This document shows positions 44,995 through 54,900 of a DNA stretch of 64,000 nucleotides, one piece after another. Each line of letters opens with the position of its first letter. The stretch's first letter is position 1. Under the pieces are notes generated by a model. It was not told the DNA's origin and did not search any database. It saw nothing but the letters and a program-made list of their open reading frames with translations. The DNA is taken from positions 124,001 through 188,000 of the forward strand of contig CAYNRY010000001.1 in the NCBI GenBank assembly GCA_964399985.1. Reading direction: 5' to 3'. A program made the position numbers and the translations under genes. The stretch is from Micavibrio_B sp964399985. Lineage in GTDB: Bacteria > Pseudomonadota > Alphaproteobacteria > Micavibrionales > Micavibrionaceae.

Positions 44995-47496
44995 ATGACA
45001 TTACCTACCGCAAAAGATGTTATTGCGACATATCTTTATGGACAGATAACCAAGCCATCAAATTTATTGGATGATGGTCTTATACGCGATAATGATGATA
45101 CTTCATCTATAAGTATAAATAGATCTGAATTTATGCAGCAAGGCGCTGGCCGCTTTATGAATGGCGCGCATTTTGCGCTTGTCGAGAACTTTTTTACAGC
45201 AAGTTCAAGCTTGCTTCCTCCTGGTACTTATACGAAAACTGATCTCGCTTCGATATTTAGTTTGTCTTATGTAGGAGCTGTAATTGACCAGCGAGATTGG
45301 CAGGATTCGACGGATGATTACGCGGAGCGTGTTTTTGTATGGGGTACAACTGAGTTTCAAATTAGTGACTCTGCCCAATTCATAGTTGATTCAACTGGTT
45401 TTCGACATATTGAAAATTTTGGCATTGTGCCAAAGTCCCCAACAACTGGAAACGTTAACGAAAATTTTGATTTTGAAGGCAGTGCAAACTTCATAGAAAA
45501 TAGTATCCTTGAGCCTACAATTGATCCTTCTGGAATTGGGCGACAAGTCATTTTTACATTTACCGGAAATGTTACTGAAGTATCTTATGATGGTAGCGAT
45601 TATGCGAATGATTCAGCCAATAAAATATCTTGGTATGACAACGACACGATAAAATTAGCTTCGGATGGCATTGATCTAGTTAATAGTTTTTGGGATCAAG
45701 GCATTACAAAATTTCTTGATCCTAATAATAAGCCAATTATTTATGGGTCAGATTCAGCAAATACAATTGATGCAGGAAGTAATTTTTTTTGGGCGTCGTT
45801 GGATAACATTTTTGGGATGTCTAACATAACTAGTTACAAATTAAATGGTGTTGTTTTAATTGGCGGTAAAGGTGATGACCATCTTTATGGCACTTTGAAG
45901 AACGATAAAATCTACGGGAATGATCATAATGACCATCTATATGGTAAAAATGGTGAAGATCAATTGCATGGCGGAGCAGGTGACGACTATCTCGATGGTG
46001 GAAAAGGAAAAGATTTTCTAAATGGCGGCGGCGGGGCGGATATCTATGTTATAGACGCCAGCGATCCAGAGATTGATGAAATAAGCGATATCGATATAGG
46101 CGATACGGCGGATTCTGCAATTGATACAATTTTATTGAAAAACGCCAATCCCGCGAATGTTTACTTCGCACAAGATGGTGACGATATGCGTATTTTTCTA
46201 TATGAAAATGGTGTGGCCCGTGACGTTGCGCGCGTCAAGGGACAATATGGCGGCGGCGGAAGCGGCGGTCATATTGGAACTGTAAGAGTATCCCCAAATG
46301 ATTATACGCCTCCGACAGATAAAACCGATTTAACACCTAGTAAACCTCCCGTAGATGCGCCTGTTAACTGGTGTGATGCCCCTGCCGATATCTTTGGCAC
46401 CCAAATCACCGCCCGAATGGACCCCTTGCTGATTGACCTCGACGGTGACGGCTTCGCGTTGAGCATTTCTGCGAACAATGATGTTTATTTCGATATGGAT
46501 GGCGACAGTTTTGCAGAGGCGACTTCGTGGAGTGTCGATGCGGGGGACGGTTTCCTTGTGCGGGATTTAAATAGCAATGGCCGGATCGACGGGATCGGCG
46601 AGATGTTCGGCGATCAAACGACGGACGGATTTACGGCGCTGCGCGCTTATGATCTCAACGAAGACGGTGTGATCGATAGCAATGACGCCATCTGGTCGAC
46701 GCTTAAAATTTGGAAAGACGAGAATTTCGACGGGCAGACCTTGGCGTCCGAATTGCACACGCTCTCGAGCCTTAACATCACCGGCATCAATGTCGGCCTA
46801 TCGTCGATTAACACAACAGATATCACAGGAACCAACTGGCGCGGTATTATCACCGATACGTCTACTGTGACGACCACCACCGGAACGCTCGCCATTGGCA
46901 ATGCCAACTTCACCGTCGATCAAAGAAATTCCGATTATGTCGGCTCCTATACAATCGATCCCGCCACCTATGCGCTGCCCGACAAGCGCGGCTATAACAA
47001 TTTGATGTCTCTGCGCGATGCGCTCAATGTCGATACGTCAGATGAAGCGGCGGCGAGTTCCGATCTCGATACGCTTCGTGAAAAATTTGAATATCTGGCG
47101 GTGCAGGATATCGGCACTTTCTTCGCGAATTATGAAGACAATGCCGCGTTGTTGGATCGTGCGATGTTCCAATGGGCTGGAGTTGTAAACGAGGCCAGCA
47201 ATTCACGCGGCGATTATATGGAAGAGGCGCGTATTCTTGGCTTCATGGAAAAATTCTTCGGGCATGGGTTTATCGCTGAAGATACGAATAGTGCAAATCC
47301 GGGCGCGGTACAGGCGCAGGAGATGGACGATCTCTGGACGGGACGTTCTCCGCAAACCGTCGGCAGCGGCATATTCCAGAACATGAAAGCGGGAATCTTC
47401 TCGCAAATGGCGGCGGGGGCGTTGCCGGAAGATGCAGCGAATGACAATGATAAATTTGGGAGCGTTACCAATCCGCTCGTGAAACTCGCGGGTTGA
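44995..47496 (+). CDS. Orphan RTX protein with FrpC-type self-processing module, second cassette
   Basis: 833 residues from the ATG at 44995, preceded by AAGGGA. Residues 1-300 are unique (a VFVWGTTEFQISDSAQFIVD domain of unknown role). A short RTX block follows (about 295-345: GGKGDDHLYG to LNGGGGADIYVID), then a linker rich in Pro and Thr. The shared module runs from about 466 to 810, starting with Asp476-Pro477, the expected calcium-dependent self-cleavage bond, then LLIDLDGDGF. The protein ends 23 residues after the module (SVTNPLVKLAG) without long RTX repeats or the secretion tail of the third gene. It therefore looks like a cassette with its own N-terminal cargo but no carrier. Confidence 0.8.
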   Translation: MTLPTAKDVIATYLYGQITKPSNLLDDGLIRDNDDTSSISINRSEFMQQGAGRFMNGAHFALVENFFTASSSLLPPGTYTKTDLASIFSLSYVGAVIDQRDWQDSTDDYAERVFVWGTTEFQISDSAQFIVDSTGFRHIENFGIVPKSPTTGNVNENFDFEGSANFIENSILEPTIDPSGIGRQVIFTFTGNVTEVSYDGSDYANDSANKISWYDNDTIKLASDGIDLVNSFWDQGITKFLDPNNKPIIYGSDSANTIDAGSNFFWASLDNIFGMSNITSYKLNGVVLIGGKGDDHLYGTLKNDKIYGNDHNDHLYGKNGEDQLHGGAGDDYLDGGKGKDFLNGGGGADIYVIDASDPEIDEISDIDIGDTADSAIDTILLKNANPANVYFAQDGDDMRIFLYENGVARDVARVKGQYGGGGSGGHIGTVRVSPNDYTPPTDKTDLTPSKPPVDAPVNWCDAPADIFGTQITARMDPLLIDLDGDGFALSISANNDVYFDMDGDSFAEATSWSVDAGDGFLVRDLNSNGRIDGIGEMFGDQTTDGFTALRAYDLNEDGVIDSNDAIWSTLKIWKDENFDGQTLASELHTLSSLNITGINVGLSSINTTDITGTNWRGIITDTSTVTTTTGTLAIGNANFTVDQRNSDYVGSYTIDPATYALPDKRGYNNLMSLRDALNVDTSDEAAASSDLDTLREKFEYLAVQDIGTFFANYEDNAALLDRAMFQWAGVVNEASNSRGDYMEEARILGFMEKFFGHGFIAEDTNSANPGAVQAQEMDDLWTGRSPQTVGSGIFQNMKAGIFSQMAAGALPEDAANDNDKFGSVTNPLVKLAG
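46390..47424 (+). repeat. Shared FrpC-type module, copy 2 (1035 bases)
   Basis: Same length as copy 3 and alignable to it without gaps from the IFGTQI segment to MAAGAL, where the two proteins diverge. Contains the Asp-Pro codons at 46420-46425. Confidence 0.9.
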
Positions 47497-47574
47497 TTTG
47501 CCGAAATGCATTAACTGTTGGAGTGTGGATAAGTTACTTAAGTCTCGCTTGTAGCGGGAATTAATTTTGACTCC
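47451..47574 (+). repeat. Direct repeat, left copy (about 120 bases)
   Basis: Covers the 3' end of the second RTX gene (SVTNPLVKLA, stop) and the following non-coding bases with a CGCTTGTAGCG palindrome. It matches 48490-48613 closely. The pair flanks the small membrane gene and the remnant, as expected from a cassette duplication. Confidence 0.85.
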
Positions 47575-47616
47575 TATTTTCACTTGTGATTGACTTCTAT
47601 CAGTCTGGGAGAAGCA

Positions 47617-48351
47617 ATGAAAGTATTTCAAAAAAAATCAGTCAGAATTGTTTTGGCCTTAGTATTGATATTGATCAGCCTAGGCTTTTATGTTGCCAGT
47701 GAAATATCAAAAAATCCTTTCATTCCTGAATTTCGCCTTCCATGGAAAGATTTTGCAGATTTTAAATCTGATAAAACGCGACGAGTCGAAATAGCTGGAA
47801 GAGTCTTTGATATTCCTATTATTTACTTCGATATAAAGCCTTCGAAAAAGGGTGAACATCAGGATGATATACTTTTGGAAGTGATATGGCCGGAGATGCA
47901 GAGCATCTATCATCTTCCGGATCGTGAAGCTTACAAGGAAATGTTTGAAAATAAAAAGCTAGGCTGGATATTAATAAGCCCGGCTTCAAAAAAACCATCT
48001 TTGGATATTCAGGTCGCAAACCGTAGGCGCGGTCTTACAGAAGAGGAAGTCAAACAGCGCGAGGGTAGCTTGGATAAATTTGTTTGGTATCATGGCCGTC
48101 AAAATCCAAATTTGACCATGACTGTTTATCTAGAAAAGAATGAAAATGGGGAAATTATAAATTTTATTAGCTGTAGCACTGGTACGCCATCTCCGAACTG
48201 TAGGCATAAATTTGTAGATAGCAAATTGATCTATGACATAACTTATAACATGAAGAATTTTCTGACTGATTGGCCAGCTCAGCGCCAAAGAGCTATAGAT
48301 TTAATGCGTGGTTTCGAAATCAATCCACAAACTCAAGTTGGGGAGAATTAA
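47617..48351 (+). CDS. Membrane-anchored protein with immunity-like C-terminus
   Basis: 244 residues from the ATG at 47617, with GGGAG upstream. One N-terminal membrane helix (RIVLALVLILISLGFYVA) and a periplasmic part. The C-terminal pattern FISCSTGTPSPNCRHKF followed by LIYDITYNM and DWPAQRQRAIDLM reminds me of putative immunity proteins encoded beside secreted lipase effectors; this is from memory of the pattern and needs a profile search. The stop touches the ATG of the remnant gene, so it was probably coupled to a full RTX gene that has since been deleted. Confidence 0.7.
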   Translation: MKVFQKKSVRIVLALVLILISLGFYVASEISKNPFIPEFRLPWKDFADFKSDKTRRVEIAGRVFDIPIIYFDIKPSKKGEHQDDILLEVIWPEMQSIYHLPDREAYKEMFENKKLGWILISPASKKPSLDIQVANRRRGLTEEEVKQREGSLDKFVWYHGRQNPNLTMTVYLEKNENGEIINFISCSTGTPSPNCRHKFVDSKLIYDITYNMKNFLTDWPAQRQRAIDLMRGFEINPQTQVGEN

Positions 48352-48534
48352 ATGTCCAGCAAGTTATATAGAAAGAACAAACCTAGCTTTGAACGCGCTC
48401 TATTCCAATCGGCGGGCGTTGTGAATATGGCCAGTAATTCCTGTGGCGATTGCTTGGAAGAAGCGCGCAAGATAGCGAACTATAAAAATAAATTTTGGAG
48501 CGTTACCAATCCGCTCGTGAAACTCGCGGCTTGA
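48352..48534 (+). pseudogene. Deleted remnant of an FrpC-type RTX gene
   Basis: 60-codon frame starting directly at the stop of the previous gene. Its middle (RALFQSAGVVNMASNSCGD, EEARKI) matches the late part of the shared module (residues like AMFQWAGVVNEASNSRGDY and EEARIL), and its end (WSVTNPLVKLAA) matches the tail of the second RTX protein. Nearly everything else of the module is missing, so it is a relic of a larger gene after internal deletion. Confidence 0.8.
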
Positions 48535-48613
48535 TTTGCCGAAATGCATTAACCGTTAGAATGTGGATAAATGCCGTAAGTGTCGCTTATTGCGGGAATT
48601 AATTTTTGACTTC
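48490..48613 (+). repeat. Direct repeat, right copy (about 120 bases)
   Basis: Second copy of the repeat at 47451-47574, with a few substitutions. It again includes the SVTNPLVKLA codons, stop, GAAATGCATTAAC-like bases and a CGCTTATTGCG palindrome, and leads into the next small membrane gene. Confidence 0.85.
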
Positions 48614-48659
48614 GATTTATAGTGATTTTTCTCAGGCATTGCCTAAGTATGTGTTGTTT

Positions 48660-48947
48660 ATGATTAGGACCGAGAAAAGTATGCGCAAATGGTTTAAGTA
48701 CTATGAATCTGAATATATAAAAATGGTGGGACAAGAAAAATTTTCTCGTGATAAGTACATCAAGAAAATTGCCTTTAAATGGCTATTTATTTTAATAACA
48801 TTGTGTGTTTGTTTTTCTTCTATCGTGGAGGAAAGATTTGGAGTATCGCAATATTTTTTTTGTGCTGCTGGAGGTTTTCTTTCTATTGCTGTGTCCTTTA
48901 CCATCGCGGATTATAAAGCTAACAAAAAATTTAAAAAGGAAAGATAA
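48660..48947 (+). CDS. Small two-helix membrane protein upstream of the complete RTX gene
   Basis: About 95 residues. A charged N-terminal part (RKWFKYYESEYIKMVGQEKF) is followed by two membrane helices (WLFILITLCVCFSS and FFCAAGGFLSIAVSFTI) and a lysine-rich tail. The start is uncertain: ATG at 48660 or 48681 (the second has GAGAAAAG upstream). It ends 2 bases before the giant gene. Unknown family, unrelated in sequence to the other two small proteins of the array. Possible FrpD-like partner or immunity protein against the hydrophobic N-terminal domain that follows. Confidence 0.68.
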   Translation: MIRTEKSMRKWFKYYESEYIKMVGQEKFSRDKYIKKIAFKWLFILITLCVCFSSIVEERFGVSQYFFCAAGGFLSIAVSFTIADYKANKKFKKER

Positions 48948-48949
48948 TC

Positions 48950-51900
48950 ATGGCAGTTTGGGGGCCTTTCTTAAATATAATATTAGAAGAAGCTGCAATC
49001 GGTGCGTCAACATTGCCTGTAACTGGTGCGGGCACTTTGGCAACTCAGGCTAGAATATTTGGGTTTGGTGCAGATGCTATTGGCTCCCAAGCATCTGCGG
49101 CTATTCATGATACTGACCCGCAATCTGCTTTGGTGGCTGTAGGAGTTGGTATATTATTTGTCGTTGCATTGCCCGAAGGGCTTCTTGCAGCTTCTGCTTT
49201 GGCAGTAGCTAGGTGGGCTATTCCGAAATTTGGTCTATCTCTTTCGGAAGCTGCATTAACTGCAATTGTCAAAGGTGTATATGAAGTCGGTATTGCGAGT
49301 GCGATTGGTGAATTTACGGAACCATTGGCTCAGCGTTTAATCGACGCAAAACCCGATTATGCTTGGGCGTTAAAACAAGTATTTTCGATTTCAGACAATC
49401 ATTGGATTGAAGGTCCTGATAATGTATTTGGAACTCAAATCCCCTTCCGCATGGACCCGCTCGTCATTGATCTTGACGGTGACGGCTTTGCACTGACGAT
49501 CTCTGCTAATAACGATGTTTATTTCGATATGGACGATGACAGTTATGCCGAGGCGACGTCATGGATCGCCGATAGCAGTGATGGTTTCCTTGTGCGGGAT
49601 CTAAACAGCAATGGCCGGATCGACGGGATCGGCGAGATGTTCGGTGACCAGACGACGGACGGGTTTACGGCGCTTCGCGCCTATGATCTCAACGAAGACG
49701 GAATCATCAATTCATCGGACGCGATCTGGTCGACGCTTAAAATCTGGAAAGACGAGAATTTCGACGGGCAGACTCTAACTTCCGAACTGCACACGCTCTC
49801 GAGCCTTGGCATCACCGGCATCAATGTCGGTTTGTCGTCGATTGACACGACCGATATTACCGGCACAAACTGGCTCGGCGTGATTACCGACAGCTCGACC
49901 GTGATAACGACGACGGGAACGCTCGCCATCGGCAATGCCAACTTCACCGTCGATCAAAGTAATACGGATTATGTCGGCAGCTACACAATCGATCCAGCAA
50001 CATTTGAACTCCCTACAAAACGTGGCTATAACAACCTGATGTCTCTGCGCGATGCGCTCAACGTCGATACGTCGGATGAAACCGCGGCGAGTTCTGATCT
50101 CGATACTCTTCGTGAAAAATTCGAATATCTGGCCGTGCAGGATATCGGCACGTTCTTCGCCAACTATGAAGACAATGCCGCGTTGTTCGAGCGCGCGATG
50201 TTCCAATGGGCAGGCGTTGTCAATGTCGCGAGCAATTCACGCGGCGATTATATGGAAGAGGCGCGCATCCTCGGCTTCATGGAGAAATTCTTCGGACATG
50301 GATTTATCGCCGAAGATACGAACTCCGCCAATCCGGGAGCAGTGCAGGCACAGGAGATGGACGATCTCTGGACGGGGCGCTCTTCGCAAACAGTCGGCAG
50401 CGGTATATTCCAAAATATGAAAGCGGGCATCTTCTCGCAAATGGCAGCGGGGGCTTTGTTCGAGGGTGCTTATTACGATTATTCTAGTGATGCGATTAAA
50501 ATTGCCGACAATGGTACTTTCCGCCTTAATCTGGACACACTTGAGGCTCTGGAAGATGCGGCTACGGCCTTATCAACACTTGCCCAGCAGCAGGCGTTCT
50601 GGATTGGGGTTATCGACTATATACGCTCAACTGCTGTTTATGCCGAAGGCACGGATAGCAATTATGATGCGTATGTTTTTTTGCGGTCTAATGACCTGAC
50701 CGCGCTCGATGATGCGATTAAGGCCACTACAGGCAACACATACAATCTGGCCGACATCGAATACCGCCATCAAAATCCGACCGGGGAAACTCTGCAAGGA
50801 ACATCGGGGAATGATGATGGAAATGTTTTAAATTCACCAGTGGCTGGAACTGTTTACGACGACACTATCTTTGGGAATGATGGTGCTGACTATATCATTG
50901 GTGGCGAGGGTAACGACACTCTCTATGCAAATACATTGGATACATCAATTGGTGATAGTGCTTTAGATCAGGTATGGGGTGGGGCTGGTAACGACACGCT
51001 CTATGCCGACTCTGATGGTGATGTGCTTTATGGGGGTGCAGGGAATGATTACCTTGTTGGGAACGCTGGTGATGATCACTTGGTTGACTCTTCGTATGAC
51101 TCTGGTGGGCAGAACCTATTGGAAGGCGGTGCAGGGAATGATAATTATTACGTTGAGACTGGCATAATACACATAGATGACAGTACAGGAACCGATATTT
51201 TAAATCCAGGTTATTACGGGCCATCAATATCTAATGGCACAATCTATGACTTGGGCAGTTCTGTTTACTGGCTGGACCAACTTACGTTCAGTAGATTTGG
51301 AGATTCGGGTCTAAAAATCTACGGCACATCTGGTGGATATGCCCATGGATTTGTTGCATATATAAGAGATCAATTCTCAGCATTGAATGACATGTCTGGC
51401 GCAGGTGTTGAGTATATTCGGCTTAATATTTCTGGAAGTCTTTTAAATCTTAAAGACTATTTGCTGAACTATACAGGTTCGATGGTTACTAACGGATCGG
51501 AATTTAACGATACTATTAATGGGATAATCATAGGCTCGTCTAGTGATGAAATTTTCGCTTTGGCAGGAGATGATATTGTTCACGGTGGTGAAGGTGATGA
51601 TTACATAGAAGGTGGATCAGGCAATGATTTCCTTTATGGCGATGCTGGCGATGATGATCTCTATGGTGGCTCTGGCGATGATGTTCTTGATGGTGGCGAA
51701 AGTGATGACCAGTTATATGGAGGGGATGGGAATGATGTCTATATTTATTCTGGTGGTCATGATGTTTTTAATGACAATTCCGCAAGCACAGCAGATGTTA
51801 TTCAATTATCAGCAGGTATTACTGCAACTGACCTGACTTTTACTCGCGTAAGTTCACCCGGTTGGCCTGGTTATCATATGAAGATTGATATTGCAGGTCA

Positions 51901-54900
51901 CGGTAGTATATTAATTTATGCCCATCTAAACTCTCCAATCGAGACGTTACGCTTCGCAGATAATACGACACTTGATCTGACAACTATAAGCTATTCAGCA
52001 GTATATGGATCAGAAGATGGTGAGACTATCAATGGTCAGGCAACGAATGATCTGATTTATTTATATGGAGGAAATGATACCTCAAATGCTGGTAACGGCA
52101 ATGATGTAGTTTATGGTGGAGATGGAAGCGATACCATAAATGGTGGGGTCGGAAACGATACATTATATGGTGATGCTGGAAATGACAGTCTCACAGGCGG
52201 TGATGGAGATGACACGCTAATTGGTGGTGAAGAGGATGACACCCTTTGGGCAAGTGGCGGTGGAAATGATACCTATGTCTATCATGGTGGGAATGACATT
52301 ATCTGGGAAGTTGATGGAACGTATGATTACATCAATATGGTCGAAGGCATTGCCGCGACTGATGTTAGTTTTGGCAAATATGGTGATGATCTTGTTGTTA
52401 CGGTCGCTGGGCACGGCACTATAACTATTAAAGAACATTTCAGTGGGTATAGGGCTGTCGAGGTAATCAATTTTAATTCCGACCCTTCGATCAATCTTTG
52501 GAATCTGCAATATGTTACTCATGGCACGAATAGCAATGATGGACTCTATGGCGTTCAAAATGGCGGCCTAAATACAGATACCATGTACGGCTATGATGGA
52601 AATGACGGTATTTATTCTGGAACTGGAAACGATGTAGTCTATGGTGGAAATGGTAATGATAATATCAGCGGTGGTGATGGCAATGACATCCTATACGGAG
52701 ATGTGGGGGATGACTATATCTCTGGAGATCTTGGTGATGATATTATTTATGGAGGGTCTGGAAACAATACTCTCTATGGAGATTGGGGTTACGATGTAGG
52801 TAACGACATACTCTATGATGGCATCAACGATGACTATATGAGCGGTGGTCGTGGAAATGATATTTACACATATTCAGGTGGTAATGACATCATAGACGAT
52901 CTGGGTATGGGATCTGATGTAGATGAGGTTCGCTTAGCGGAAGGCATTACACTTGAAGACCTGAGTTTCTCAAGGGTCGGTCAATCTGCAAAGATAGATG
53001 TAGAGGGATTCGGCAGCATCATTCTGAATAATCAGTTCAGCGGATATATTGAGACATTAAGATTTTTTGACAACTCGACCTACAACCTATCATCACATCA
53101 ATATACTACGCATGGTACTGAGAGTAATGACTACATAAACGGGATAGCTTATGGCGGCGATGTAAATGAAACCGTTTACCTATATGGCGGTAATGATACG
53201 GCCTATATGGGAGAAGGGGGAGATATAGTCTATGCCGGATCAGGCAATGACTCAATTATGGGTCAGGACGGCACGGATGAATTATATGGTGAAGATGGAG
53301 ATGATTATCTGGAGGGTGGTAATAATCATGACCTACTTATCGGTGGAAATGGTAATGACTACTTACATGGTGGCGCTGGTATTGACACAGCCAGCTATAT
53401 AACTTCATCGTCTGGCGTTAGTATCAATCTTCTTCTGACATCTGCGCAAGACACGAATGGTGCTGGAATTGACACAATCTTAGAAATCGAGAATCTAACA
53501 GGCTCTGATTACAATGATAATTTGCATGGCCACGATTCTAACAATGTCCTTATTGGAAATGCTGGAAGCGACGTGCTTGATGGTGATGGCGGCGATGATA
53601 CGTTAAAAGGTGGTGTCGGGGACGATGTTTACATTTATTCATCTGGTAATGATACTTTCGATGAAACAATCAGTGGCTCGTTGCATGACGAGATACACTT
53701 TGGTAGCGGCATTGATCTCACCGATTTAACTTTTGTTGAGCAGGGTAATGACCTAAAAATTAATATTGCAGGTGCAGGAAGTATCATCATTTTAAACCAA
53801 CTCGTTGAGCCAGACTCTGCCATTGAGCTTATTAGGTTTGCGGATAACTCAACCTACACTTTATTCAGTTCGCAAGAAATTTACGGAACTAATGGGGATG
53901 ATATCCTCAATGGTGTTTCTAACGGTGGCGATGGGGATATCATCTATCTATACGACGGAAACGACACGTCTGATGCTGGAATTGATGACGATATTGTTTA
54001 TGGCGGCAATGGAAACGATATCATCAATGGTGCAGCTGGAAACGACAGGCTCTATGGTGAAGCAGGGAATGATACGCTGAATGGCGGCGATGGAGACGAT
54101 ATTATTGTTGGAGGAGCAGGAGACGATATTATTGTTGGAGGAGCAGGGCGTGATGCGGCTGATTACTCAGGTGCTGCAAGCGGGATAACTGTTAATTTAA
54201 ATCTTACAACGGAACAGAATACAGGCGGTGCTGGTACTGATACATTAACCGAGATGGAAAGTGTGATTGGTTCAGCATTTGACGATGTAATTACCGTCAA
54301 GTCAGGCAATAGCTTTAATAAAGTCGAGGGTGGCGAAGGGAATGACACGCTCATAGGAAGCGGCAGTACATTAAGCTATGAGCATGCAACGAGTGGAGTT
54401 AGCATTAATCTTTCCCTTACTGCTGCCCAGAACACTGGCAGCGCAGGAATTGATTCAATCTCTGGTTTTTCACGTTTAATCGCGTCGAATTACGATGATG
54501 TCATCTATGGAAACACAAGCGGTGTTAATGAAGTTATAGATGGGGGTTTGGGCGACGATTATATCAATGCTCAGGCAGGGAATGGGGATACAATCGATTA
54601 TAGATTGGCGCCTTCTGCTGTAACCGTAAATATTGGTTTAACTGCTGCTCAAAATACAGGTGGTTATGGCATTGATACCTTGCTCAATTTTGAAAGGGTT
54701 TATGGGTCTGAATATTCTGACACTCTTACAGGTAATTCTTTTAACAATTACTTATGGGGCCAAGCTGGAAACGATATTATATCAGGTGGCGATGGCAATG
54801 ACATGCTGTTTGGCGGTAATGGAGACGATACAATTTATGGTGATAACGGGAATGATACTGTTAGCTATAGTGATGCTATGTCTGGGGTAATTGTAAACTT

